Shown piece after piece: positions 1 through 13,250 of a DNA stretch of 64,000 bases. Source of the stretch: Onchocerca lupi. Lineage: Eukaryota > Nematoda > Chromadorea > Rhabditida > Onchocercidae. The stretch's first letter is position 1; every line of letters begins with the position of its first letter. Location: assembly GCA_028564675.1 (NCBI GenBank), contig JAOVVO010000254.1, positions 1 to 64,000 of the forward strand, read 5' to 3'. The translations under genes were made by a program, and so were the position numbers. Under the pieces are notes generated by a model. That model saw only the letters and a program-made list of their open reading frames with translations. It was not told where the DNA came from and ran no database searches.

Positions 1-361
1 TTTTTTTTTAGATAATTTTTATTTTTTTTGTTAAAAAAAAAAAAAAAAAAAACACCCAATTTAATGCGAAAAAGATAGACATATTCTATATCTAATATTT
101 CAGAAAAAAAAAAAGATGGGATTTTCGATTTTTTTTTTAAATAAAAAAAAAAAAAGTGGAATGAAAGAAGAATGAAAATGAACGAATAATGTTGTAAATA
201 GGAATGTTTTCTTTCTTTTTTTTTTTTTTTTAAAAAAGAGATGTTTCAAAAAAAAGAAGAGAAATATCTTTTTGAATAGATCTTCTTTGGTTATTTTTTT
301 TTTCTCCCGCTTTTCGTTTTTTTTTTCCGTCCTTTTTTTTTTTTTTAAATCCGAAACTAAC

Positions 362-397
362 AATAAAATTGGATAAATTAGGCGGCGGATTGGAAGA
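362..397 (-). CDS. unc-53: Possible unc-53/NAV exon 10 (12 codons)
   Basis: 36 nt, SSNPPPNLSNFI, between acceptor ACTTATCAG and donor ATT|GTTAGT, in phase 0 at both ends and so in frame after exon 9 (phase 0). It is GC-rich (two CCG codons) and is the only exon-like island in the first 1.6 kb. In remembered UNC-53 a Ser/Pro/Asn-rich stretch follows MLKLKLF, so the residue mix fits, but there is no clear alignment. The donor hexamer equals that of exons 1a and 1b. A 36-nt unit can be skipped without frame change. Could be chance. Confidence 0.35.
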
Positions 398-1683
398 CTG
401 ATAAGTGATATCATTAATACAAAAAGGCGCAGATAAGATCACTGATAATTGATAATTGATAGAAAAGAAAAGAAAAGAAAGAGAGCAAAATGAAAATATG
501 CAAACAAAATCGATAAGTTTTAGATTTTTTTGATGAAAACCACAGAAAAAAAAATTGAAAAGAAAGCATTTGCTTTTAATATGTTGAATCACAAGATTTA
601 AATCATCGTATATTTCATTTTTTTTCCTTTTCTACTTAAAGTAGAGAAAGAAAGAAAAAAAGAAATATTTCACAAATATTAAAATTGACAAAAATATTCA
701 CTTTGAGATATTTAAATAAAAAAATATTTTTAAGTGATAAAAGTTCAAAATCATTGGATCAATTTTTTGCTTAATTTATTCAATTTTTATGCTTTGACTG
801 TAAAAGGAAATAAAGAATTTTTTTTTTTAATTTTAAAATTTCAAAATTTTGATTGATAAAAGTTCAAAATCAATGAACCGATCGGTTTTTTTTTTAATTT
901 CTGCAATTTTTTATTACTTTTAATTTCAATATCTTTTGATTGCAGAAAGAAATTGTAAGAAATTTGATTTTTTCATAAATATTCTACAAATTAAAAGAAA
1001 ATCGATTTAATAAATTCGAATTTCAGTCATTCAAAAAAAAACGGATTAAAGGTATTTGATTTTCTTTTAAATTTTCAAATATGAAAAATTCCAATGATGT
1101 AAACGTCGAAATGTTTTTTTTTTTTTTTTTTTCAGTCTTTATATGAATTATGTTCGCATTATTATTTCTGAATCTGGTAGTGCTTAAAATTGGAAAAAAT
1201 TAAGTAATTATAATAAATCAAATCTGATTTGAATGAAGTAATTGACTTTAATTAAATAATTTTGGGGAAACCGAATATAAATCAAATAATTATAAGAAAT
1301 CAAATTTGATTGCAATAACAATCGGATGTTATCGGAAAAAAAAAAGGAGAAATGACCGTTGAACGTAAAATATCAAAATAAAATGAAAATGACGAATAAA
1401 TAAAATTAAAATAAAATGAAGATATTAATTAAATGGAAATTAACGATATTAATTAGTTAATTGATTAATTAGAATTAATTTCTAAGGCACATCAATTATA
1501 AAAATAAATTATGAATAAAAAACTTGATGAATATACGAAATTCGTAAATCAGTTCCGGAAATTTGATCTATGATTATTGGCCTAGAATATAATTTGATAA
1601 TTATTAGACAACTAATTAATTAAAAGTTTGGTATTAAAAGATTGACTAATTAAAAAGTTTTCAGTTCAGAAAAAAAAGCAAAC
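398..1683 (-). other. Intron 9 or the start of a longer intron
   Basis: DNA downstream of exon 9. If exon 10 is real this is a 1.29 kb intron; otherwise the intron runs off the window. AT-rich with two related stretches around 730-790 and 845-900 (TGATAAAAGTTCAAAATCA). No exon seen in it. Confidence 0.5.
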
Positions 1684-1870
1684 TTTGTCTTTATTCCCGC
1701 CAAAAAGTTTAATTTTGAGCATTTTTTGATTACTGTTATCAGTAGCACTGCTTGATGCGGAAGTTGATGGAGCTGTACTGATAGTTGATGATGGTATTGA
1801 GGTATATGTTCCGGAACTAGCTAACGAACTACTTCGAGATGATGGCCTTGAATGTACATTATTGTTCAAT
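1684..1870 (-). CDS. unc-53: unc-53/NAV exon 9: Ser-rich linker with MLKIKLF
   Basis: 187 nt between acceptor TTTGTTTCAG and donor AAA|GTTTGC; enters in phase 2 and leaves in phase 0. It encodes residues 243-305: LNNNVHSRPSSRSSSLASSG, then TYTSIPSSTIS, a Ser/Thr/Ala stretch, and NQKMLKIKLFGGNKDK. MLKIKLF (residues 293-299) matches MLKLKLF, which follows a Gly/Ser-rich stretch in remembered UNC-53. TSIP (266-269) fits the [S/T]-x-I-P motif by which microtubule plus-end-tracking proteins bind EB1, in a Ser-rich context; NAV proteins are known EB-associated proteins, but binding here is inference. Reading through the donor gives only CFFF and a stop. Longest exon in the window. Confidence 0.9.
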
Positions 1871-2739
1871 CTGAAACAAAATTCGATTTTTCGATATTTA
1901 AGTACTAAATTAGAGTTGTTTGCCAAAACATACGATAAAATAAATAATTTTCAACACTTTAAATTTTCATTGTTTGCAAGAAAAAAATTGCCAAAACAAA
2001 CATTCTTATAATACTTAAATACCAAATATGAATTACTTTGAGCTAGAATAACTAAAGTAATTAATTATCTGCAATTGAAATTACAGTGTGAGATTTCTTT
2101 AAGCTTCATCATTTGCAAAAAGAAATTGCATTAAAATTAAAACTAATTAAAACTGATTTACTTAAATATATATCTAATTCGATATATCTATACTTGAACA
2201 TATAATTGCATTTAAATACCAAATTCGAGTAATTTGTTACGATATTTAAATAAATAATAATTGTCAATACTTTAAACTACAATTTAAGATTTATTTATGG
2301 TTTATCATTTCGAAAAAAAGAAAAAAACGCTAATTAAAATTGCTTGTACTTAAATACTTGAATTTCAATATATCTGTACTTAAACATTATTATTTTTTGT
2401 TCGTCCGAAAAAACAATTGCTAATTAAAATTACTTATACTTAAATGCTTATATTTATACTTCAATATAATTAAATTTTAATTATATAATTCTATTTAAAT
2501 GCCAAATTTGAGTAACTTGCCAAAATATTTTAATAAAATAATTAGTTGCCAACAATTTTAAGCCATAATTTGAGTTTTATTCAAATTCTATCATTTCGAA
2601 AGAAAAATTGTCAATTAAAGTTAAATTTAATTTAAAATTTTAAATGAATTTATAGAATGGGCTATGTTATGGAAATAAAAAAGTTTTAATTAAGTTTTCA
2701 AATTTAAAAATAATTACAAATTTCTGAAATATAACAAAC
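1871..2739 (-). other. Intron 8 (0.87 kb), filled by a diverged repeat
   Basis: Intron between exons 8 and 9. From about 1891 to 2620 it is made of about four diverged copies of one unit (see the repeat entry). The donor is GTTTGT and the acceptor TTTGTTTCAG. Confidence 0.8.
1891..2620. repeat. Diverged tandem repeat filling intron 8
   Basis: About four copies of a segment that starts near ATTTAAATaCCAAATTcGAGTAAtTTG and ends near TCATTTcGAAAAAAA; copies begin near 1891, 2009, 2200 and 2484. Spacing is irregular and divergence high, so the array is old. Confidence 0.7.
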
Positions 2740-2848
2740 CCGGATGATGTTTTAATTGATGGTGGATGAACACGTACAGTTGGTGCACGAAGTGCTGATG
2801 CTTTTGATGATGCAAGTTTCGATGCAGCTGCAGTTTGCAACGAATAAC
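2740..2848 (-). CDS. unc-53: unc-53/NAV exon 8: Ala/Ser/Lys linker
   Basis: 109 nt between acceptor ATATTTTAG and donor CGG|GTTTGT; enters in phase 1 and leaves in phase 2. It encodes residues 207-242, G-YSLQTAAASKLASSKASALR, then APTVRVHPPSIKTSSG completed in exon 9. The SKLA..KA..L pattern resembles the remembered UNC-53 segment SSKLAAPKAVSTPKL. Regularly spaced Lys with Ala/Ser/Pro is typical of microtubule- or actin-binding linkers, but no specific function can be read off. The donor is of the GTTTG type. A purine-rich, CpG-containing codon set separates it clearly from the flanking AT-rich intron. Confidence 0.88.
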
Positions 2849-3093
2849 CTAAAATATTTCATCGTATTAATTAATTAATTAATTCTAATTAATAAAATTA
2901 ATTTTCTTCTTTTCCTCTAACTAATTCTGAAAATATTTTCAAAATTTTTCATACATACAAACAATAATGAAAACAAAGTGTAAAATTTCGGTAAATTTTT
3001 TCGAAATAGAATTAGCAGAAGAAAGAGTAAAAATAAATAGAAAGGAATTAAATTAAATTAAAAAAAAAAAGCCTAGAAAAAAGAAAACTGGCT

Positions 3094-3480
3094 TAAAATA
3101 AAATTAATTATTAGCTAACAAAAAATTTTAAATATTTGTTCAAAATAAAATTAGATTTATATTACGTAATAAAGATTTAATTTGAAATGAAATTAGGTAA
3201 TAAAAAAAATATAACCGAAAATACTTGATTAAAATAAAACTAATTTCTAAGAAAGTAAAAACTCACTCTAAAATATTTTTAAAATAAAATTAATTGTTAG
3301 GATAACAAAATTCAATCAAAAATATTTGTTTAAAATTAAACTAGTTAATTAAAAAATAAAAAATTTAATCTAAAATATTTATTTAATATAAAATTAATTT
3401 ATTGAATAATCAGAATTCAATCTGAAAGAATGTTTAAAATAAAATTAATTATTAGATAATGAAAATTTGATATAAGTTAA
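3094..3480. repeat. Diverged about 64-bp tandem repeat
   Basis: Five to six copies of a unit like AAAATATTTGTTTAAAATAAA followed by ATTAATTATTAG and AACAAAATTCAATC, in intron 7. Copies differ by many substitutions. Confidence 0.65.
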
Positions 3481-3894
3481 AAGTAAAAAAAACCAATTAA
3501 CATATTGAAATCAATTAATTTAATTATTAGAATTGAAATTTGTGAAATTGAAATTAATTCAAATACTAAAATTTAATTTGAAATAAGAGATTAAATTTTG
3601 AAATAAAATATATGTTAAGGGAAAGCTTTGAATCGAAAATATATATGAAAGCAAAAGCAAAGTAGAATTAATGACCATGAAGAGAATAGGATGTATATTA
3701 TAGTATCAAAAGGGCAGAAAAAAAAAAAATAAAATAAAAAACTTTCTAATGATATTCGGAGAATGATATAGTGGAAAAAAGAGAGAGAGAGAGAGAAAGA
3801 AAAAAAGATAAAAAATTGATTTTGAAGGTAGAAATGATACAATAAACTTTTATTTGAAAAAGAAAAAAGAAGAAAAAAGGGAAAAGTTTTACAG

Positions 3895-4700
3895 AAAATC
3901 GATTACTCATTATGAGTTTTCAATTATTGATAAGCAAATTTAAATAATGATAACATTGGAATCACATTAGGTAAGACACTGATATTATTTGATAATTTAC
4001 GAAAATTGCTCTTAATATTGAATGATTAGCAAAATTTTAACTATTCATTGATCGCTTATAATATTAATTATTATTAAATGAGTAATAAAATTCAATTACT
4101 CATTAATTGTCGAATGAGTAATAAAATTTGATTAATTATTAATCGCATGCTAATATTCGCTTATCAGTAACTGGAAGATAAGCAGAATTTGATAATAAAT
4201 ATTATAAGCATTTGTATATTATATGTAATATATTTTTATTAATTTAAGTATTAGAGCTATAATATTTTAATTGATAATCACTTTTATAATATTCGTAATC
4301 AATACTGGATTACTAACAAAATTTGATTCGTTATTGATTAATTATAATACTGATTATCATTACTGAATAATTGAAAGAAATTGATTACTCATCGATCGCT
4401 TATGGTATTTGTGATCAATACTGAATGAATAACAAAATTTGATCACTTTAAATCATTTCTAATTTCGTCATTATTATTAAACGGTTGATAAGATTTGATT
4501 AATTACTGATCCTGGATAATACTGATTATATTATTAGATTATTAGTAAAATTTGATAACATAACAGTAAGTGGATGTTTAAGTAATAGTAACAAATACCA
4601 AATTTTATCAGATAACTGATATTCTTTGATTATTTCTCTGGTATTAATTAATTCTTTGATTACTGATATTATCTAATTCTTTAATTACTTCTGTTGCAAA
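3895..4700. repeat. Degenerate repeat with GATTACTCATTGATCGCTTAT
   Basis: Recurring phrases AATACTGAATGATTAACAAAA, TTGATTACTCAT and TGATCGCTTATAATATT appear at least five times with variable order and spacing, suggesting an old satellite-like array in intron 7. Confidence 0.6.
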
Positions 4701-5098
4701 ATTTTCTTACCTATGAAAACTTCATTTAATTATGCATGCTAAATATTATGTCCACCTATAGTTTTATCATATCAAAATTACAATAATTAAAATATTATTG
4801 ATTAACTACTAATGGAAAGTATATTTTAATAGTATTAAAAAAAAATTTCGGAAATAATTCCAAATTTTTTTAATTTTTTTGAATTTACTTAAAATTTAAA
4901 TCTTAATAGAATAAAAATAAAACTAAAAATAGATTTTATTTACTATTATAAAATTTATATAGTTTGTACTTATTTTTCTCTTTCTAAACAATTTTATTTC
5001 AAAAGCCTTAAATAACCATTAATTAGTTGCCAAGAGATAATTAATGCTTTACTTCATTAGCAACAATAGCAAATTTAGACTATTGGGATATTTGCTAG

Positions 5099-5118
5099 GC
5101 CAAGAATGCATTCTTGGC
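5099..5118. repeat. 20-nt perfect palindrome
   Basis: GCCAAGAATG/CATTCTTGGC, inside a GC-richer island in intron 7 (about 5040-5330) that also carries GCCTAG and CTTGG motifs. Confidence 0.92.
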
Positions 5119-8100
5119 TTGGGAAGCATCATTTATGTCATCTTATTAAGACTACTATTATAGACCTACTACTTGCTAGTTAGTTATTATGCAAATAGAC
5201 TTTCTCAGATTTGAAGAAGCCTAGAAAGCCTAGTAAACTTTGATTAAAACTAAAATTCCCACATGGAATAAGCTATGACTATGAAAAATGAACGAAAATT
5301 GTCAGGCTATTATTAGCATCAAAACTTAAGATTGAATTGCCCATAAATAAGTTCTTATGGAATTGAAGTTTATTCTTTGAATTTAACATTTAAATTTCAA
5401 AAATTTAATTTTTACGAAACAATTTTTCTAAATAATAATCTTTTACAAAAATTTATTTGAAAAATTTGAATTTAAATTGGATTTTATATTGTAAAATAAA
5501 TTGTGGAAAAAAAAAGGTAACATGATGAATCCATAGAGTAGATAGTACTAATTATGCTATTTTTATTGAAATTATTTTAAAATTTTACTATTCACACAAA
5601 AAAATTAAATAATTTTTTTTTTTTGGAAATGAAAATTAAATTAAAGAGAATTAAGTTTTAAATTAAATTTTAAAAAGCAAACGATGAATATACAAATAGA
5701 ATTATCCAACGAAATAGCAAAAGTTATAAACGAATTCCTAGGATAGATGCTAAATTATGCTACTGCTACTAAAATATTGTGTAATTTCATTACAGAATTT
5801 CTTAAAATTTGATTAAATCATTCCTTTTTTGCTTTTTTTTTTTGGAAGTTTTATAAATTTTTTTTCTTTTTAATCACGAATATTTGGAATGAAAAAACGA
5901 AAAAATTAATATTAAATAAAAGGAAATTAAATTTCAAACTGGTTAATAGGTATATAACTAATATTATCACAAATATATTTAATTTCCCAAGCAAACAGAT
6001 AGAAAAAGTAATAATCACATGCAAATATTTCGCCGCTTATCACCAGTGATAAACTTTTGATTGTGATAAAGTTTGCTTAATAAAATATATATATTTGTCT
6101 AAACCAAAGATAACATTATATTGATAAATGGAATTATAAAATTTTTCGATTTCTTTTTACGATTAATCAAAATCGCTTCAGGAATTTTGCATGCAATCAT
6201 GAAAAATGCAACAAATGCATGCAATAAAAAAAAGCCAATAAATCAGCCTATTTTTGAAAAAATAAGTTATTAATAAGTTATTTTAAAAATGAGTTATTTT
6301 TAAAAAATAAGTTTTTTTTTGTTTATAAGTTATTAAACAATAGGAATTCGAAATTTCAAATCCAAAATACTACGATAATGAGATGCTAATTTTTAGTACT
6401 AATTAAAAATTAATAGTCTTCCACTCATTTCATAACTTTTCGTTGTTTACTTTTTTTTTCGTTGGCAAAAAATATTTGAATTACGAAATTTAATTTCGAA
6501 ATTTTTTTGATTTCTAAAATAGAATTTGAATTTGCAAAATGTCTTATTTATTTTATTTTTTTTCTTTTTTTTAACTTCTTTCTCCTTAAGAACTTTTCTA
6601 CTAAAATAAGATATTTGATTAGAAATTGAGAATTTCAAATTTCGGAATTTTAAACGAATTCTTTAAACATTTTAAGCAAAATTTTCAAGATGTCTCGGTC
6701 AAAAGAAAAATCTCGATAAGATATCTCAGTCCAACTGTGTACATTTAAATGATTCCAATAACCAGTATAATCATTCATTATTTCAAGATTTTTTCAAATG
6801 ACATAGTCTGAATTTCACTCACTTTTTAAAGTTTATTTTCAAGTTTAGTTAATCGTCTTTTGTGGACAAAAAAAAAAAGAATTCTCTAAGGGAAATTAAA
6901 TTTTTTCAAATAGCTTTTAGTGGTCAACTTCATATGAAATAAATGGTACAGTAGTAAAAAAAAAAAGAAAAAAAAGTGACTTCCGAATTTTAAATTTCAA
7001 TGACACGAAAAATTTGTGGAATGTTTCGCTCTTTTTTTTTTTTAAATTCCCTACGGTTTAAAAGTTTTTTTTAGAAACTTGGCGGTTAAAACTTTATCTT
7101 AAAACTTAGTTTCTTTTACAAAACTAAAAAATGATAGATTTTTTCGTCTTTTTTCTTTTGTTCAGAAAATTTTTTTGAAATTTGACGATTAAATTATTTC
7201 AAAAAAAAAAAAGTTATAGTATAAGAAAAATGGTTTAGTTTTATTGCTAATAAATATAAAATATAATAAATATTTTATATTTTTTATTTCTTTATTTTTT
7301 GTCACAATTTTTAATCTTTAAATATATATAAAATTTAAATACAGAAAGAAAATTAAAAGTAAAAAAAATCATATATATATATAAGATTTATTTCTTATTT
7401 TCGATTTGCTTTCGATATTTAATTAATCATTTTTTAATTTATTATCATTTTTAACTTGCTTCTTCAATATTTAGCTCTTAGTATTCCGTTGATTTATGTT
7501 TTTGTTTGTGAATATTTCTAATCATACTTAAAATCAGTAATTATAATCTATTTTTCCTTTTCATTCTCCTTTTTGTTACTTTTATTAACATCATTATTAT
7601 ATTTTTATTAAAATTAATATTTTTCATTTTTATCATCATTATAATTAACTATTATTATTACTGCTACTGTAATTATTATAATTAGTATTATTATTATTTT
7701 TGCTATTATTATTATTCTTCTAATTATCGTATTGATTAAATTAGATACTAATATGCATAATATATCAATTGATTACCTAACTTAAATACTTAAAACTCAA
7801 ATAAGCGCGACAATTAATTTCAGCTAACACTACTGACACAAAAATTTCGTACATTTAATTAATTTCTTAAATAATAAACGGCAATTTCTTTTTAAATTCG
7901 AAAAATTGAAAAGGAAAGAATAAAAATCGGAAAAAAAAAATAATAACGGAAAAGAAGATGGAAAATTTATAGTTCAATTCCCATTAAGCTCATTTTTTTT
8001 TTTTTTTTTTGCGAAAAAGTTCTCATCCATTAAAGAGAGAAAAAAACGGCTAAAATATTATAAAATATGAATGGAATTGTTCAATGTTTTTTCGAGTTTT

Positions 8101-9953
8101 TCAATAATATCGAGTATAAAATATAAAATGATAATGGCAAAATCGATTCAAAAATCTGAGAAAAATTTGAAATTTTTTGAAATAATTGAAAATCAATAAA
8201 TTATTTTGCGCCAGCATCCAGCAAAAATACTGAAAAAATTTTTTTGAAGATAAATAAAATTTAATGAAATAGTAAAAAGTAAACAAACGATGAAATATGA
8301 TCTATTAAGGAAAAAAAATTTTTTTTAGATAAGTCAAAAGAGAGAAAATAGCCTAATAAGATTAAAAAATTATGCCTAAAATATGAGAAGTTTTAAATGG
8401 TTTTAAAATAAAAAAAAGACATAAATCGAGAAAATGTGAGAATTAAAAAAAAAGAATCTAAAATAGTTAAGTAAAGAAATTCGAATGGAATTGAAAATTT
8501 GAGTCAAATTTGAGCAAAAAAAAAAAAAAAAAGAAGAAATCCATTTAAAGTTCAAATTCACAAATTTTCTGGAAACTTTTCTGTCAATCTTCATTTTTCA
8601 AATTTTGCAAATTTCTGTCAATTCAATTGAATCAAATTTTTGATTAAAATATTTTCCAGTACATTTCAACCGGATTATATAGTATTGGAAAGCGTTTTCC
8701 AGAAAACAGCATGACATCATTTCGAGATTTTCAACAAGTTTATAGATCAAAGAATGATGCGATCCCAAATTTGTCTATCAAAATATGTATGTTATTTCGA
8801 GATTTTAATATAATTTATGGATCAAAAAATTGAACAAAATTTATTTGTAATTTTTGGAAAAAAAAAAATCAAATATTATATCTAATCAATTCTGCCTTAT
8901 TTTCAATATGATTATAAATTTTAATTAAAAATTTAAATTTATTCATTTTCTTATTACTTTCATCATGCTATTTTTCTACAAAAAAAAATCTTCATGGTTC
9001 CAATTATTATATTAATTTTAATTATTAACACATGTAAAATATATATATATATACAATATAAAAATGATCATATTTTGATTTTTCGAATTTCTAACATACA
9101 AAATCTAGATTTGAATTTAAAAAAAAAGCTGATTGATTCTTCCGAAATAAAAAAAAGACAAGTAAAATTTCAAAAAATGGCTAATTTTAAATCGCGTTAA
9201 TTTTTTCCAAAAAATAAAAATTTGTTCATATTTTGATTAAAATTTGAAAAATTCTCTTTCAACCTTATCTCGTCCCTCCATAATCCTGCAAGATAAGAAC
9301 AGTTATCTCTAAGAAGAAGGAAAACTGAAGAGTAGAAATTGTCGAGAATCGAGAATTCTTAAAATATCAATCAAGATATCGTATTGTTTACACATTTCAT
9401 AATTCATTTAAAATGAGGTGATTGATCTTTGCTTTCTTCCTTTTCAATAATTATTGCATCTTTAATTAGATAAAATGAAATCAAAGAATTATAAGCTTTT
9501 GAGTTCTGAACGTGACAGATGTCAACTTGACTTCATCGAATAAATCCCAAATATTGTAAATATGTCATCCTAATTCAGACAGTTTAACTCTCGAATTCTC
9601 GAGATAATCCCAATTATTCAAACAAAATACAGTTAATTATTCATATCTCTTATTGCATAATAATTAGGCAACAAAATAATTAAGAAATTAAAGAGCTATT
9701 AGAATTTGTTAATTGCTTTTCTACCGAATTGATCTCATTAGCTCAAATTGTTTATTAATTACAGAAAAATTAATTTGGTCTTTTTTCTCAGAAAGATTTT
9801 AGGATATATATAATACTGTAATATGTAATCGAAAAAAAACGAAAATAATAAAAATTCATTATATCAAAAAGAAGAAGAAAGAAAAAATTTCAATAAAGTT
9901 CGAAAAAAAAGAGGAATTTAATAAGTTCAATTACATATGATATCCAAAAGATT

Positions 9954-10013
9954 AAAATGATATCTATTGATAAGAAATACGCAAAAATGATATCTACTGA
10001 TAAGAAATATCAA
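9954..10013. repeat. 30-bp tandem duplication
   Basis: Two near-identical copies of AATGATATCTATTGATAAGA plus AATA, period 30 (TATCTATTGA at 9961, TATCTACTGA at 9991). Confidence 0.9.
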
Positions 10014-10223
10014 TAATAAAAACTAAATTTGTTACTTATATAATTACAGAAAACAATTCTAAAAAATAGCGGTTAAAAATTATCAAATAATAATTTAATA
10101 AATAGAAATATTTATATGATAGAAGATGATAATGATGATGATAATATATAAAACTTAATTGATAATGCTGTGGTAATGTTCAATAAATAAGTTAAAAGAA
10201 AATTAGTCAATTATTACTGCAAA

Positions 10224-10248
10224 CATGCAAGACTGCATGCTGCATGCA
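10224..10248 (-). promoter_or_regulatory. Two TGCATG sites in intron 7 (RBFOX-type motif)
   Basis: Minus-strand TGCATG at 10224-10229 and 10243-10248, about 1.9 kb downstream of exon 7. Further copies lie at 6018-6023, 6190-6195 and 6218-6223 in the same intron. Confidence 0.35.
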
Positions 10249-11649
10249 TTCGAAAATTATCGTAATCTTTTAGATAAATTGATTTCATGTCAATTCGTCA
10301 ATCATATTTCACTCCAACAATCCGATCTATCATCACCCATTCTCTCGATTATTGTCAAACTTATAAATATCTAGTAAATACTAGAAAATCTTTATTTAAA
10401 TTATTTCATTAAATATTAAAAATTCTATAAAATTTTAGTAAAAATAGGAATTTTTTTTTGTTTAGAAATATATGTAAATTGATAATAATACGACGAATCA
10501 CTACTGTTTTTTTTTTTTGATTAAAAAATTAATCAATAAATTGAATAATTATTGTTACAAGAAAATGATAATGAGTAGACTGAACAGGAGTTAGATAATG
10601 ATGTAGAATTGTAGGAGTTAGACAGAGAAATTAATTAGGAGTTAATTAGGAATTTTTTTTTTTAATTAATTCTGATCATCCATTACTTTGTTTTTTTTTT
10701 TTTTTTTTTTTTGGTGATAACTTTTATCAAAACTGAAGTTATCAATTTTAACATAAACTTTGTAAATTTTGATTAAAAGCGATTGAAATAAAAAGAATTT
10801 CCAATTAAAATCATTCGTCTTTGTTAGATAAAATTTGTGAAATATTTACTCATTACATTTCAGTTTTTTCATTTCTAATATTTATTTTTTAATTATTCAT
10901 TAGTTTTTTTACAATTCTTTTTCATTCACACTTTTCCTTCTTATTAAATCTATCTATTGTTTTCTTAATAATGCTGTATTTTTACGAATATATTAACTTC
11001 AAGAAACAATCATTCAATTTTTTTTTTTTGATTTATCTAATTTAATTTATTAATTAAATTTAAAGAAAAAGAAAAAAGAAGGACTGAAAGAAATAGATGA
11101 GATGAAGAGAAGTATTATTAAAAAAGTGAAGAGAAAAGAATGAAAGAAGCAAAAAAAAAAAAAAAAAATTATCACCAAATTTTATCAGATGAAAATTTAC
11201 GATATTTATATTCGAGAAAAGAGAAAGAGAAAAAAAAAGAGTTGCAGATCGATTGATCTTATCTTTTATTTTACAAATAATTTTGTTCAATCATAAAAAT
11301 TAAATTTTAAATAATCTAGCTTTCATATATTATTCGAAATTTACGTGAAATCATAAGTTAACATTTTCAACTAAATTATCAATTTTATCGGAAAAATCTA
11401 TCAGATCGAAATTTTATTAAATCGAAAGTAATCTTATCACCTTTTAAAATAATCACTACTCAATTCTTAAATTAAATTTAAAAAATTTAGCTATAAGTTA
11501 ATATATTATCGAGAAAAACAGACAGAATAGATATTACAACAAAAAAATTATCGCGTGAATTTTATCAATCGGAAAATGATCTTATCATTTTTTTCTTTTT
11601 TTTTCTTTTTACAATAACAACTATTCAACCGTTAGAATAAATTTTGAAA

Positions 11650-11760
11650 AATTTATTCACGTATTCAGCAAAAATACACGTATTTTCACGTATTTAGCAA
11701 GAATGCACCTATTTTCACTTATTCGAATTTCACGTATTTAATAGGAATACATGTGAAGTT
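11650..11760. repeat. TTCACGTATT-containing minisatellite
   Basis: Three to four copies of about 27-30 bp, with TTCACGTATTTAGCAAGAAT and ACACG, in intron 7. CACGTA/TACGTG motifs recur at 11945-11985 in inverted orientation. Confidence 0.75.
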
Positions 11761-12110
11761 ACAGGTAACGTTGCGTTAAAATTTCACAAATAATCGTGTA
11801 AATTTTTGCAAACAGAAAAATTACTAATCTTATCTTTTTTTTTTTTAAAATCTAATTCAATTAGCGCTAAAAATGGATGAAGCTTAAACGGAACGCTCAT
11901 AATTTAACGTTTGGTTCATTCCATAGCATCAATTCTATTTACGAAATACGTGTTTTTCACGTATTGATAAGAAATATACGTGAATTCAAAGATGACGTTT
12001 TCATCATTTTTACAGAAATTTTCGCAAATTCCAGTTTAAATCTTTATCGATTAGAAAGAAAAGTGAAGAAATACGGAAAAATTTAAAAGACAAAAAAAAA
12101 AAAGTTTTAC

Positions 12111-12220
12111 CTTCTTTGGCGACAATTCGTGCCGGTGTTGTCAAACGTGAATTCGTTGTAGCCGTTGTTGTATTTGAATGAATTGTCGTCGTTGATGGAC
12201 GAACGGATGGCGATGGAAGT
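12111..12220 (-). CDS. unc-53: unc-53/NAV exon 7: Thr/Ser/Pro-rich linker
   Basis: 110 nt between acceptor AATTTTTCAG and donor AAG|GTAAAA; enters in phase 2 and leaves in phase 1. It encodes residues 170-206, K-LPSPSVRPSTTTIHSNTTT, then ATTNSRLTTPARIVAKE. The KLPSPxVxP opening matches the remembered UNC-53 text directly after IMPP. The rest is low-complexity linker, expected to be disordered and phosphorylatable. It lies between two very long introns (5.4 kb upstream, 9.3 kb downstream), each with clusters of TGCATG on the transcribed strand, so this exon may be alternatively spliced. Skipping it alone would shift the frame (110 nt). Confidence 0.88.
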
Positions 12221-13250
12221 CTGAAAAATTTGAAATTTTAGAAAATATATTTAAATATTTCAAAGATATAAATATATTTCTATCCGTTTGTTTGTAATAT
12301 GCAAATTTAGTTGCTTAATTTTGTAAAAAAAAAAAAAAAATTCGAAAGAAATGCATCATTATTAATAGTAAATTAAAAAAAGAAATCAAAGTAATAAATA
12401 AATATATAATATTATTTTAAATTTCTTGATATTTATGACAAGTATTTGCCGAAATACAACTAAATGAAAAAAAAAAAAATCAAAGAAAGCGATTAGAAAA
12501 ATTTTTTGCGAAAATTTCAAATGAATTATTTCTTATAAATTTTTGCAAATAAATACAAAAATTTTGTTTAATTTTTAAAATTAATAAGCTAATTTTTTTT
12601 TCTGAATCATACTGATCATATTCCATTTTTATTCTTTTCCAATTTTCTGATTCCTGATATGCTGCTTTTACCAAAATTCTTGAATCTATGCAAAATAAAA
12701 AAAATATGCAAAAATGCAACAAAAAAAAATGAAGAAAGCTAATGAACTAATCCTTGATTATTAATTATTACTAATTAATTAGTACTTATCATTTATTTAT
12801 TTCTTCTTTATATTCTAGCATTATAATTTTAGATTCTAATATCTAAAAGTAATCTCCAGCAAACTTTTGTTGATTTCTTAAATTTATGCAAAAATTACGA
12901 AAGACTAATAAACTATTCTTTGATTAATAATTATCGTTAATTTAATTATCGCCAAATCTTAACTACCAATTAATCTCTGATCACTAATTATCATTCAATT
13001 ATTTCGTTTCTAATTCAAATATCATATTTTTGCTAACATTTTTGATGAATCGATGAGAAATGAAACAAACTTTAGTTCAATAGGACAAAATTTAAAACTT
13101 GGCCAAAGTTGCTTGCAAACCAGCCTGACAAAGCTATTTATTTCATCTCATTAAATGTCACATCAATGTCATCTCATCCATTTAAGCCTAGACTTTAATC
13201 TCAAAAGCTTTCAAACTTCAGCCTAGAACTCAATTGGATCCGTTCTACGA

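Larger units (their letters stand above)
2849..12110 (-). other. Intron 7 (9.3 kb)
   Basis: Intron between exons 7 and 8. Contains diverged tandem repeats at 3094-3480 and 3895-4700, a GC-richer island with a 20-nt perfect palindrome (5040-5330), an ATT-rich low-complexity stretch (7560-7740), TGCATG sites on the transcribed strand (6018-6223, 10224-10248), a 30-bp duplication (9954-10013) and a CACGTA repeat (11650-11760). No extra exon recognised. Confidence 0.78.

Noticed and set aside
9475..9543. 22-codon + strand frame MKSKNYKLLSSERDRCQLDF..
   Set aside because: Looks protein-like but is too short, with no splice partners or homology I recognise.
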